A stretch of 64,000 bases of DNA from contig JBBTBX010000006.1 in NCBI GenBank assembly GCA_038043465.1, positions 62,001 through 126,000 on the forward strand. Direction: 5' to 3'. A program made the position numbers and the translations under genes. Shown in pieces: positions 8,496 to 17,048 of this stretch. Source of the DNA: SXRF01 sp038043465 (GTDB lineage: Bacteria; Pseudomonadota; Alphaproteobacteria; Rickettsiales; SXRF01). Under the pieces are notes generated by a model, which had not been told where the DNA came from, ran no database searches, and saw nothing but the letters and a program-made list of their open reading frames with translations. Positions within the stretch are counted from its first letter, which is position 1. The number at the start of each line of letters is the position of its first letter.

Positions 8496-9700
8496 CTACT
8501 AACAATAATGAATCAGGTAAATCAGAACGCTTGCATTCGCTGGATGTTTTGCGTGGCATCGCCGCATTTATAGTAGTATTTGGACATCTTTTCCTGATGT
8601 ACCCAGAGGCGTTGAGGCTGGAAATTCCGACATGGATTCGCATTTCAATCCTTAGGGTTCTAGTTAATGGGCACGCATCGGTAATTCTATTTTTTGTCTT
8701 AAGCGGCTATGTGCTTTCCATACCCTTCCTGCGTGGTGATTCCCAACCATATTTTGCTTACGTCGCCAAACGTATATGCCGAATCTATATACCGTTCGCA
8801 ATATCCATATTACTAGCCATCGCCTTATATAGCTTGAGTACGTCTCCAGAACCCGGACTTGTCAGCAAGTGGTTCTATCAGGAATGGAGCGGAACAGCTT
8901 TAACCATCGAAAATATTACAAAACACCTTATAATGACTGGCGTTACTGATGAGATGTGGCTTAACGGTGTTATGTGGTCGCTGGTGGTTGAGCTGCGTAT
9001 ATCTATTATATTTCCAATGCTTATATATCTGTGCAATTTCCACCGCCTTTCTATCTTTACGGCAATATTAATCTACTCGGTAACAGCCACCATAATAATT
9101 TTATATGACATGCCGATGCAGACAGCAGATAGCTTAGCAGGAACTTTTGTTATAACTATGCGGTATCTTCCTTTTTTCATGGCAGGCATATTCCTGGTAA
9201 AATATCATGAAAAAATAAAGTTACGCCTAAGCCAGCTGACTAAACTGCAAATTTCTCTGCTGATAATGTTTATATTATCAATATATTGCATGCCTACAGA
9301 GATATATAACCACAAAAACGTAGCATTCTTAAGCGCGATAATTTCTCCGGAAATGTTGAATAACATACTGAAGTTTGGCGCAGATATTCTGATAGGATTA
9401 GCAAGCTGCGTTCTTATCGCACTGGTAAGGAACTATGGCGAAAATATAGCATTTTTTAATTATGCAGCCATGCGCTGGCTGGGTACGATTTCCTATAGCC
9501 TATATCTCATACATTTTCCGCTGACATTTTTTCTGTTCAGCTTGTTAATTGGGCATTTATCATTCTTATGGGTTTGCCTTATAGTTATCGTCGCCTCCAT
9601 AATCATCGCATCAATTTTCTATTTAGTAGTCGAAAAGCCTGCAATGCGACTGGGAAAATATCTGGCAAAGACTGTCATCCCCGCGAAAGCGGGGGTCTAG
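8486..9700 (+). CDS. Acyltransferase 3 family membrane protein
   Basis: 404 residues with about ten transmembrane segments, matching the acyltransferase 3 family (OafA/NodX type) that O-acetylates or otherwise acylates cell-surface sugars. The N-terminal signature is RLHSLDVLRGIAAFIVVFGH, with the catalytic His in the first membrane segment, then ILFFVLSGYVLSIP with the R/K-bearing loop following. The C-terminal WLGTISYSLYLIHFPLTFF is the usual last conserved motif. The last nine codons (VIPAKAGV) are encoded by a dispersed palindromic repeat that has run into the gene, supplying the stop codon; the ancestral C-terminus was probably a little different. It is the last gene of the polysaccharide operon. 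Confidence 0.88.
   Translation: MDVATNNNESGKSERLHSLDVLRGIAAFIVVFGHLFLMYPEALRLEIPTWIRISILRVLVNGHASVILFFVLSGYVLSIPFLRGDSQPYFAYVAKRICRIYIPFAISILLAIALYSLSTSPEPGLVSKWFYQEWSGTALTIENITKHLIMTGVTDEMWLNGVMWSLVVELRISIIFPMLIYLCNFHRLSIFTAILIYSVTATIIILYDMPMQTADSLAGTFVITMRYLPFFMAGIFLVKYHEKIKLRLSQLTKLQISLLIMFILSIYCMPTEIYNHKNVAFLSAIISPEMLNNILKFGADILIGLASCVLIALVRNYGENIAFFNYAAMRWLGTISYSLYLIHFPLTFFLFSLLIGHLSFLWVCLIVIVASIIIASIFYLVVEKPAMRLGKYLAKTVIPAKAGV
9674..9700 (+). repeat. Dispersed palindromic repeat (VIPAKAG-type) at gene end
   Basis: The segment holds a perfect 6-bp stem (CCCCGC 9679-9684, GCGGGG 9689-9694) with a GAAA loop, flanked by GTCAT. This matches the short GC-rich palindrome scattered through many proteobacterial genomes, often read as the peptide VIPAKAG. 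It overlaps the 3' end of the acyltransferase gene and lies between two convergent genes, so it may also end transcription or protect mRNA ends. No second copy was seen in this window. Confidence 0.7.
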
Positions 9701-9759
9701 GGCAAAACCCACTGACAGAATTTATGGCTCTATCCCGTGGCAAGCACGAGATACAACAT

Positions 9760-12171
9760 CTAAAATGCAATCTTAGTTCCAACCAAGAATCCATTGTCAT
9801 CCGCGCCTTTAATATTGTCAGCATCACGACGACTATTCAGATTAAAGTTTACGCTGACTTTATCACTTACCGGTGCTTGATAACCCAGAGTAAAGCCAAG
9901 CTCACTACCAGTTGGACGTAGTCCGACGCGCTGGTTGATTGTACTTGCCACACCATTTTCATCAACAGAGCTAACCGCAACCGATGCCGAACCAGAAGTT
10001 ACGCGTAGTGGCGCACGCACAGAAAGCGACAAGCTGTCGCCAGGTTTAACCGTATCACGCTGGACAAGAGCAGCTCCTATGGTACGAGCGTAAACCGGTG
10101 TCACATCAGAAATCAGACCGCCTGAAAGCTGCGCACCGTCAGTACGGGCGATAGCGGCATCAAGCAGCAAATCCCTGCCTGCCCCAAGCTTAACCGCCGA
10201 AGAAACACCAAATGATACGCTGCGGTTATTCTCCCCAAAATTCACTGGGCTGGTAGATGAATAGGTCGTTCCCAACATACCCGAGCTTTCATCAAGCACA
10301 TTCACCGTAACCCCAGCAGTAAAATAAGGTGTAAGGTCATGGGTAACACCGGCTCCAAAGGCAGAGGCATTTGGCAAGCTCCAATCCACAACGCCACCCA
10401 TTACCGAATCATTATTAGTCTGCGACCATGAGAAAGCCATACGCGTATCCGCTAAAAGCTCTGTTCCATAAGCAGCAAAATGCCCGCCCTGCGCAAGATT
10501 CTGGAGAGCGTCAGAAACGCCTAGAGAATAAACCTGACCGGATGCTACACTATCACTTCCCCACAAAGCTCCGGCAAAAGCCGTTGCCCCAGGAAAGCCA
10601 TTACCAAGGGCAAGGGTAGAACCATATTCATTAGTTACTGAAAACAAGAAATTATTCATGCTGGACAGGCTTGCTGGTCTTGAAATATCCAGCCTGTCAT
10701 CTGTTTTTTCTTCACTGCCAAAAGTAAGGTGGCTACCATCGGCAAAATTAACATTAGTCTGGGTTATTTTAGGAGCGACCAACCCTTGCGAAAGTGGCGA
10801 GGTACGAGTGCGGGCAGAAACCAGCCCAGAAAGATCCACAACGAAATCGCGCTCGAAGCTATCAAAAACCGTATAATTGCTAAGGACGGAACGAACAGAA
10901 GGCAACGATCCCATAGCACCGCCACTTAATATGGAACGACCGCCAGAAGTCTGGCTGACAGAAACGGCTTCACCATCACCAGCTGCCTGAGTAATTGCAA
11001 CAGGCGCACCGCCGCTTGCCAAACCATATGTTCCACCAACCGGCTGGAATGCTTTCACCAGATTAATGAAGCCATTGCCATAGGTCGTATCAATTCCCTT
11101 ATTTCCTAAATCAGTCGCAGTTTGCTGGAGAACCTGCGCAGCCTTACCATTGCTTATCAACACCGGCCATTGGTAAATCAAAAGTCCGATCGCGCCAGTC
11201 ACCTGTGGAGCCGCCATTGATGTGCCAACATTCTGGACAACACAGCTATAACCTTCGCAAGGGCCACTATTTGAATTGTAAGCCCCCCAAATACCATTAG
11301 TTACCGTCGTCTGGAAAAATGTACTCTTAATATCCCCGCCATTAGCCATCACCCAGATATTTTTATTAGCGGTGGTTTTACCAGTGGCAGACTGAAAATT
11401 CCCGCTTCCAGGCTTATTACTGAACGAACTTATCTTGGCAGTTGATGCATTGACACCGTCACCCTGATTAGTAGAGCCAACAAAAATCAGGCGTTTTATA
11501 GCATCGTCGGTATAGCCAGTAATTTTAAGCCCTCCAGCTAAATTCTGCTTGCTATTACCGCCAGCAAAAACCACGTAAGCATTCTTGGAAGCCGCATAAT
11601 TTACTGCACTTGCAATGCTATTGTAAAAATCCCGCTGGGAAATTGAAGTTCCCGAAGGTCCAAGGCTTAGATTCAAAACCTGCGCACCATGATCCACAGC
11701 ATAACGGATACCATTGGCTATATCGACAGATGTTCCGGCTCCCTGTGCATTAAGCACCTGCACCGATATAAGCTTTCCAGCGCGGGCAACTCCTGAGAAA
11801 TTAACTGAATCATTCTGCACCCCGCCAACTATCTGGCTGGCAGTAAAAGTGCCATGTCCGTTCAAATCAGTAAGTACACCACCGGAAGTACAAGTTCCGT
11901 TAAGGCATACACCACTATTTACCGTATCGATGTTTGATACGCCCTGCCCGTTATAAGCTGGAGTGAAACCAATCCACTGCGGGGTTATTCCCGTATCTAT
12001 ATCACCAAAAACAATTCCTGAACCATAATTGGCACCAGCCATAACCGCAGTTGCGCCGGAAAGATCGTTAGGAACTGATAAATTAGCCGGAGCAGCAAAA
12101 GCAACATGGCTGACTGTTACGGACAATATAAAAAGAGTGGAAAATAAGGATGGGCGGAAGGTACGTGACAT
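9760..12171 (-). CDS. Subtilisin-like (S8) serine protease autotransporter
   Basis: 803 residues. A signal peptide with an AFA-A cleavage site ends near residue 26. The S8 catalytic triad is complete: Asp59 in GDIDTGI, His106 in LNGHGTFTAS, and Ser near 317 in GTSMAAPQVTGA. The passenger continues to about residue 380. The last ~280 residues are rich in alternating hydrophobic strands and end in Phe (FLVGTKIAF), as expected for an outer-membrane beta barrel. This is the plan of S8 autotransporters: export by Sec, barrel insertion, then surface display or self-release of the protease. It is monocistronic, convergent with the polysaccharide operon. The substrate is unknown. Confidence 0.88.
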   Translation of the reverse strand: MSRTFRPSLFSTLFILSVTVSHVAFAAPANLSVPNDLSGATAVMAGANYGSGIVFGDIDTGITPQWIGFTPAYNGQGVSNIDTVNSGVCLNGTCTSGGVLTDLNGHGTFTASQIVGGVQNDSVNFSGVARAGKLISVQVLNAQGAGTSVDIANGIRYAVDHGAQVLNLSLGPSGTSISQRDFYNSIASAVNYAASKNAYVVFAGGNSKQNLAGGLKITGYTDDAIKRLIFVGSTNQGDGVNASTAKISSFSNKPGSGNFQSATGKTTANKNIWVMANGGDIKSTFFQTTVTNGIWGAYNSNSGPCEGYSCVVQNVGTSMAAPQVTGAIGLLIYQWPVLISNGKAAQVLQQTATDLGNKGIDTTYGNGFINLVKAFQPVGGTYGLASGGAPVAITQAAGDGEAVSVSQTSGGRSILSGGAMGSLPSVRSVLSNYTVFDSFERDFVVDLSGLVSARTRTSPLSQGLVAPKITQTNVNFADGSHLTFGSEEKTDDRLDISRPASLSSMNNFLFSVTNEYGSTLALGNGFPGATAFAGALWGSDSVASGQVYSLGVSDALQNLAQGGHFAAYGTELLADTRMAFSWSQTNNDSVMGGVVDWSLPNASAFGAGVTHDLTPYFTAGVTVNVLDESSGMLGTTYSSTSPVNFGENNRSVSFGVSSAVKLGAGRDLLLDAAIARTDGAQLSGGLISDVTPVYARTIGAALVQRDTVKPGDSLSLSVRAPLRVTSGSASVAVSSVDENGVASTINQRVGLRPTGSELGFTLGYQAPVSDKVSVNFNLNSRRDADNIKGADDNGFLVGTKIAF

Positions 12172-12233
12172 AAGATATCTCCATTGGAAATTTTACTGAA
12201 TGGAGAATAGTGAATTGCAAAAAAATTACAACA

Positions 12234-12953
12234 TTATTTGGAGTTACTGTATAAATATTTATATATTTTTAAATCCCTGTTTATAGAAGGAAATGCTAAC
12301 AGGAAAAGATATGTGGCAAGAGGAAGTACAAAAGAAAAACCTGAATACTTAAAACCAAATGCCCCCACAATTCCACCAAACAAAAATAATGATACAATAG
12401 ACAGATGCATAATAATCTTATCCTTATTATATAAAACCCGAGATAAGTTTCTGTCCATAAATGAATATATAATTCTACCCAGTTCAATACCTATATCAGT
12501 TGACATGCCGGTTATATGCGTTGTCCTTATGGTAGTGTTTGAAATCTTGGTGATAACGGCATTCTGGAGTCCCATCAGAAAACACAATAATGAGATAATG
12601 TAGAATGGCTCCAGCTTATTATTGAAAACTCCAAAAACCAGCAATAAAGCACTCTCTATAGCAATTGGCAGCGCGTAACAGGAGTTCAGATGACGGTTTC
12701 GCCCCCATATTACTAATATTGTCGTTGTAGCTGCCCCGAAAATGAAACACAAAATGTAACTCAACATAGATGTGGCTAATAACCAGTTACCAATAACAAT
12801 ATTGTCGGCAGCAAGGGAAATGATACCGGTCATATGAGAAGTATACTGACTGACAGCCATAAACCCTCCGGCATTAATAGCACCTGCTATAAACGCCAGA
12901 GAATAGCCCAGCTTTTTATTTTCTTGTAAAGTCCTGCGTTTCCCGGCAAGCAT
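12234..12953 (-). CDS. DUF1275 (YoaK) family membrane protein
   Basis: 239 residues with six predicted membrane segments. The first segment carries the family pattern (AFIAGAINAGGFMAVSQYTS followed by HMTG), and the central region has the LCFLMGLQNAVITKISN motif with TTHITGM, both typical of DUF1275/YoaK. The family is widespread and has no firmly established biochemical role; some members are thought to be transporters. It follows the ABC ATPase gene on the same strand with a 28-base gap, so it may be cotranscribed at the end of the pilus-like operon, but a functional link is not evident. Confidence 0.8.
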   Translation of the reverse strand: MLAGKRRTLQENKKLGYSLAFIAGAINAGGFMAVSQYTSHMTGIISLAADNIVIGNWLLATSMLSYILCFIFGAATTTILVIWGRNRHLNSCYALPIAIESALLLVFGVFNNKLEPFYIISLLCFLMGLQNAVITKISNTTIRTTHITGMSTDIGIELGRIIYSFMDRNLSRVLYNKDKIIMHLSIVSLFLFGGIVGAFGFKYSGFSFVLPLATYLFLLAFPSINRDLKIYKYLYSNSK

Positions 12954-12981
12954 TTCATCCGCTTAAATAATTTTTAATAAC

Positions 12982-13716
12982 TTATATTACAGCATTTGCC
13001 TCAATTACCTTAAGAAAAGCACGTTCTAATGATGCTTCAGACATCTTATCTTTAAATTCTTTTGGCGTCCCAATAAAATAAAGTTTTCCATCATGGATAA
13101 TTCCTATGCGGTCACAAATCTCATCAATATCAGAAAGAATATGCGAACTGAAAAATATTGTTTTGCCGGATTTCTTATTGGCAAGCAATTCATCTTTAAG
13201 CTTGATGCGCGCACGTGGATCCAATCCACTCATCGGCTCATCAAGAATAAGTAAAGACGAATCGACCATAAACGCGCCGACCAGACCAAGCTTCTGCCCC
13301 ATACCCTTGGAATAAGAACCTACACGGCTATCAAGCACATCCGGATCAAGATCAAGTTCTATAGCTTTTTTCCTGGCATATTCTTTGTCCAGAGCTTTCT
13401 TATAATAAGACAGCGCCAAATCCAGATATTCGAAGCCTTTTAAATAGCGTGATGGCTGAAATTTCTCCGGAAGATAAGAAATATTTTTGCGGGCATTAAT
13501 ATCTTTAGAAGATATACCAGCAATTTCGATCCCGCCATTTTCACAAGAAATAAGATCCAGCATGGTCTTGATCAAAGTTGTCTTGCCAGCACCATTCAAG
13601 CCTATCAAACCAAAAATTTCGCCATGATTCAGGGAAAAATCTATACCTTCAAGAACTTTATGATTTCCATAACTTTTATGGACATTGTTTATTGATAGAG
13701 GAACAACACTATTCAT
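12982..13716 (-). CDS. ABC transporter ATP-binding protein
   Basis: 244 residues, one complete ABC ATPase domain: Walker A in GLNGAGKTTLIK, Q-loop region (SYLPEKFQPSRYLKG), signature SYSKGMGQKLGL, Walker B LLILDEPMSGLDPRA and the switch His in FFSSHILSDID. The pattern resembles the drug/antibiotic and Nos/CcmA-like export ATPases. There is no permease gene next to it; its neighbours are a PilP-like gene upstream (21-base gap) and a DUF1275 protein downstream. Either the permease is encoded elsewhere or the six-helix neighbour is its partner, which would be unusual for DUF1275. Its place at the end of a pilus-type operon is the odd point. Confidence 0.85.
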   Translation of the reverse strand: MNSVVPLSINNVHKSYGNHKVLEGIDFSLNHGEIFGLIGLNGAGKTTLIKTMLDLISCENGGIEIAGISSKDINARKNISYLPEKFQPSRYLKGFEYLDLALSYYKKALDKEYARKKAIELDLDPDVLDSRVGSYSKGMGQKLGLVGAFMVDSSLLILDEPMSGLDPRARIKLKDELLANKKSGKTIFFSSHILSDIDEICDRIGIIHDGKLYFIGTPKEFKDKMSEASLERAFLKVIEANAVI

Positions 13717-13737
13717 TATTTAGCCTTACCCAATACA

Positions 13738-14436
13738 CTAATTTTTTTCTAACATTCCCATACCACTACCTTCATCCATACCCACGGTGACCGGCGGTAG
13801 TTTCCCTTCTACCACGCGCATGGAATAAGACGTGAAAGTCTGATTAGCCTTGAGCGGAAATATAACCTTTTTATGCATAAAATCAACTTTTATCGATTCA
13901 TCAGATGAATAACTAGCATCAGTAATTTTATCCATTCTTTGTGGCTTCCATTCCACCGTGATTTTTTCATTATCAATCTGCACTATTCGTAGCCCTGCCG
14001 CACTCACACCACTATCTTGCGTTATTTTCTCATCATTGATCCATACCACCCAGTCACGTGCTGAACGGTAAGCAATAGACGAAAGGAAAAACTGTGGATA
14101 GGTAAAACTTCTGGGTTCTTCCTGAATATTGCTGATCTTCTCAAGGTTTTTTAAGAAATCATCTTCCGCAATTACATTATTACCTTTCAGATGTTGCTCA
14201 TAGTAATTTCTGGCACTGCGTATCGCGACAATATCATTATCAGAAAGCAGCAGGCTCTTCATTTCAACATTATCATCACCAGCCAGAAAGGAGGAGCCGG
14301 CATTCTTTGCTTTAATTCCTGATTCTGCCATTCCTTTTTCCATATTTGCTTCTTCCTGTGCCAGCAACAATGACTGTGGCATTAATCCTCCTGCAAGCAC
14401 GAGTAATGATAAAGCAAGGCGAAAATATATTGTCAT
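13738..14436 (-). CDS. Periplasmic PilP/GspC-like pilus assembly protein (tentative)
   Basis: 232 residues with an N-terminal signal peptide or anchor (MTIYFRLALSLLVLAGG to about residue 27) and no other membrane segment. The middle region (FFLSSIAYRSARDWVVWIND, then an LRIVQIDNEKITVEW strand pair) resembles the small beta domain of PilP, MshK and GspB/GspC proteins, which link the inner-membrane platform to the secretin. Low-complexity Ser/Glu-rich linkers flank it. It lies 1 base after the PilO-like gene in the same operon, where PilP belongs by order. I cannot confirm the family from motif alone. Confidence 0.5.
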   Translation of the reverse strand: MTIYFRLALSLLVLAGGLMPQSLLLAQEEANMEKGMAESGIKAKNAGSSFLAGDDNVEMKSLLLSDNDIVAIRSARNYYEQHLKGNNVIAEDDFLKNLEKISNIQEEPRSFTYPQFFLSSIAYRSARDWVVWINDEKITQDSGVSAAGLRIVQIDNEKITVEWKPQRMDKITDASYSSDESIKVDFMHKKVIFPLKANQTFTSYSMRVVEGKLPPVTVGMDEGSGMGMLEKN

Positions 14437-14437
14437 A

Positions 14438-15154
14438 TCATCTCTGCCTCAACCTGATAAGATTTTTACGTTCATGCCCTTTAGGAAAACCTGGTTGTCC
14501 CTTATCAGGACTCTCCAGAAGATCTTTATCATCAGCAGAGACGCTACGAAGCCCAAACAATGTAAATTTAATATTGGTATTTACAATGGGTACAGACCCT
14601 GTATCTTTTATTGTAATAAGTGCCGCATTATCGAAATTTGCTCCTAATCCGAACTTGAGATATGTAAATTTAATTCCCATAAATGTTTTCTGTAACGTTT
14701 TTATAAGTCCAAAAATTTCTAGATCAGTAAGTCCATTAAGGTTTATGTTAGTATTACTTGATTCAATAAAGGCTGTAGGACGTTTATACTTATCACCGGA
14801 AAGAGCTTTGATCTCATCCATCTTTACATCCAGATTATCTATATGATATTTCTCACGCGCGCCAGCGATTGCATCACGCAAAGCAGCCTTGTTGACCATC
14901 AGCAGCTTGCCCTCCTGCTTCTGCTTTATCTCACCATACATCACCATGTTATTAACCACTTTGCTGTATTCTAATGACAGGTTATTCACCTGCTGCATAA
15001 TCCCGTCAGATTGGGATTTTAGCATATTAATATTTCTATCATATTCTTCATCAAACGAATCCAGATACATAACCACTCCAACAAACACCCCAACAATACC
15101 CAAAGCGATTATTGTCTGTTTAATTAAAGTATTTCTGATAACAGAGATTTTCAT
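14438..15154 (-). CDS. PilO/GspM-like inner-membrane alignment protein
   Basis: 238 residues with a short cytoplasmic N-terminus, one membrane helix (IIALGIVGVFVGVVMYL), then a coiled-coil region (residues about 35-70) and a C-terminal ferredoxin-like fold pattern with ITIKDTGSVPIV near residue 170. This is the architecture of PilO and GspM, which dimerise with PilN/GspL and set the pilus assembly platform. The 4-base overlap with the upstream PilM/N-like gene is typical for such pairs. Sequence identity to known families is low; the assignment leans on architecture and context. Confidence 0.6.
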   Translation of the reverse strand: MKISVIRNTLIKQTIIALGIVGVFVGVVMYLDSFDEEYDRNINMLKSQSDGIMQQVNNLSLEYSKVVNNMVMYGEIKQKQEGKLLMVNKAALRDAIAGAREKYHIDNLDVKMDEIKALSGDKYKRPTAFIESSNTNINLNGLTDLEIFGLIKTLQKTFMGIKFTYLKFGLGANFDNAALITIKDTGSVPIVNTNIKFTLFGLRSVSADDKDLLESPDKGQPGFPKGHERKNLIRLRQR

Positions 15155-16956
15155 CTTTTACCGATCCCGATAAGTTCATCTGTTGAAATTCCGCCAAGCC
15201 CTGGTGGCATTGCCGGATTAGGCACATTATTATCGGCTTTTTTAGTAAGTAATAATGTTGCCTCCAGATTATTATTTTCTATTTCTACTGGTGCTTGCTT
15301 GTCCGCAAAAACAATTTCTCCGGCTTCAGACTGCTTGGAAATGGCATCAGGTAATTTTGTGTAGACAACTTCATACTCTGGAAATGCCGCACGGACATCA
15401 CGTAGAACCTTCTTAGCAACGACCTTAAATGCTTCATCAGTACCTGATATTTCCGGAAAGCGTAGCAGCAGCGACATATTCTCAGAGCTACCAGTTACGT
15501 TAGCAGCAGGGTCAGGCAGAACAGCCCCTTGCCAGATAACCTCACGAATAGTAACAGACGCAATTATAGAACCGCGAATTCTGGATAGAAATCCCAAGGG
15601 TGATTGGCTTTCGCTTGTCAATTGCTGATACAGTACAACAGTGTCGCTGACTTTCTGAATATCAATTCCACTCTTGGCTATCTCGGCATTAATCTCATCA
15701 AGTTTACGCTGCTGAATAATTTTTTGTTGTTCCAAATTTTCTATTTCAGAATATTTCTGCATCAGTCCCAGACCTATCATACCACCATAAGATAACATGC
15801 CAAGAACTGCAGCCCCGACCAATGTTCGCTGGTAACGCACCAGATTATAGAGATTGTTAACCTTAAGTATTTTAGGAAGTGATAGAACCAGACGATGAAC
15901 TTTGCTGCAGGCAATATAAGCAGACATGATCACATCACCAAACTGATCGGATGGCTGAGCCGCACCGTTAATGCCCAGAATCTCAGACACTTCAAAAGGA
16001 GTGAATTTATATATTTTAGAAGTCAGAATTCTTGACAAATCCAGAACATTATTAATATCAGCAGAAGCTATAACATAAATATCCAAACCTTGCTGTATAT
16101 TGAATGATAAACGCTTCATATATTCAACTGTACTTGCCATTTCCTGCTCAATATTTCCTGCAACAACTTCAGCGGTTACGTCACCAACCGGCTGTATCAG
16201 GCGAGTAAAAATAATCCGGTCATCTTTAAGTATCACCTGCCGGAAGCCACCAACCTTGTTGTGACTTACAAAAAATTTCCACCGGGCAGCATCCGTATTT
16301 TTTTTACTCCTTCGTGGAAGTCCCAGGGCAAGATCTATGCTCTTTATCACGTTTTCTGTTTCAACAGACAGAAGATAAATGCCATTTACCCGGTTATCAA
16401 CCTTATCAATAAAATCAAACCAGAGCTTAAGGTTAGGGCTATTTTCCAGCGACACCATGAGGAAGTTCCAGTCGCGGCGGCCGCTGGAATCGCGCTCCAG
16501 CAGAACATAACCTTTTATTACATCAGCACCAAGATCCCTGTCCAACCGTCGCTTTATAAGCTTCTTTACTCCAAGAGGGCTTATAGGCGGAAGAGATTGC
16601 TGAATGAAGCTTTGATCCATACTATCAATAATAATAAATATGGGGGCATTATTGTTTTTAGATAAAATCGACTTGAATTCTTTTAAATTTTCCTCGCTGG
16701 CATGAGCAATAAAATTGCGACTTTTAACAACATTGCCTTCAACATAAACTAATATGGCACCATCATCGCCGATAATGAGAGCATATTTATCCCCGGATGT
16801 GGCACGAAAAGATTTCTTTTTTGGAGAAACATTTGTCGCCACCTTACCTTTTACCTGCTGTCTATCGGCTCGGTTAAAAGCAGCCTTAGGCAGAGGAGTT
16901 GGAGCAGGTACAGCACCTCCATCTTTTTTCAGAAATCTTTTAAACGAAAAAGCCAT
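15151..16956 (-). CDS. PilM-PilN (GspL-like) fusion, pilus/secretion platform protein
   Basis: 601 residues. The N-terminal ~370 residues look like the actin-like PilM/GspL cytoplasmic domain (IIGDDGAILVYVEGNVV, then the RRLDRDLG region and strands such as FFVSHNKVGGFRQVIL). One membrane helix follows near residue 380 (GAAVLGMLSYGGMIGLGLM). It is followed by a coiled coil (QKIIQQRKLDEINAEIAK) and a periplasmic ferredoxin-like domain as in PilN/GspL. PilM and PilN are separate in most type IV pilus systems, while GspL is the natural fusion. Gene order with GspE, GspF and PilO-like genes supports an assembly-platform role. The extreme N-terminus is basic and Pro-rich. Confidence 0.62.
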   Translation of the reverse strand: MAFSFKRFLKKDGGAVPAPTPLPKAAFNRADRQQVKGKVATNVSPKKKSFRATSGDKYALIIGDDGAILVYVEGNVVKSRNFIAHASEENLKEFKSILSKNNNAPIFIIIDSMDQSFIQQSLPPISPLGVKKLIKRRLDRDLGADVIKGYVLLERDSSGRRDWNFLMVSLENSPNLKLWFDFIDKVDNRVNGIYLLSVETENVIKSIDLALGLPRRSKKNTDAARWKFFVSHNKVGGFRQVILKDDRIIFTRLIQPVGDVTAEVVAGNIEQEMASTVEYMKRLSFNIQQGLDIYVIASADINNVLDLSRILTSKIYKFTPFEVSEILGINGAAQPSDQFGDVIMSAYIACSKVHRLVLSLPKILKVNNLYNLVRYQRTLVGAAVLGMLSYGGMIGLGLMQKYSEIENLEQQKIIQQRKLDEINAEIAKSGIDIQKVSDTVVLYQQLTSESQSPLGFLSRIRGSIIASVTIREVIWQGAVLPDPAANVTGSSENMSLLLRFPEISGTDEAFKVVAKKVLRDVRAAFPEYEVVYTKLPDAISKQSEAGEIVFADKQAPVEIENNNLEATLLLTKKADNNVPNPAMPPGLGGISTDELIGIGKR

Positions 16957-17007
16957 GCACTATGTCATATAAGATAAAATTGTTTATACGAACGCAAGAT
17001 AACACTG

Positions 17008-17031
17008 TTTTTGGTAAATCGTCACCAAAAA
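17008..17031. other. AT-rich hairpin between gspF-like and pilM/N-like genes
   Basis: A perfect 8-bp inverted repeat (TTTTTGGT 17008-17015 and ACCAAAAA 17024-17031) with an 8-base loop lies in the 92-base gap inside the minus-strand operon. There is no U-run after the stem on the transcribed strand, so it is more likely an mRNA processing or stability element, or a weak attenuator, than a strong terminator. A promoter for the downstream genes could also lie in this AT-rich gap. Confidence 0.45.
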
Positions 17032-17048
17032 TTACTATATCTTGTATA

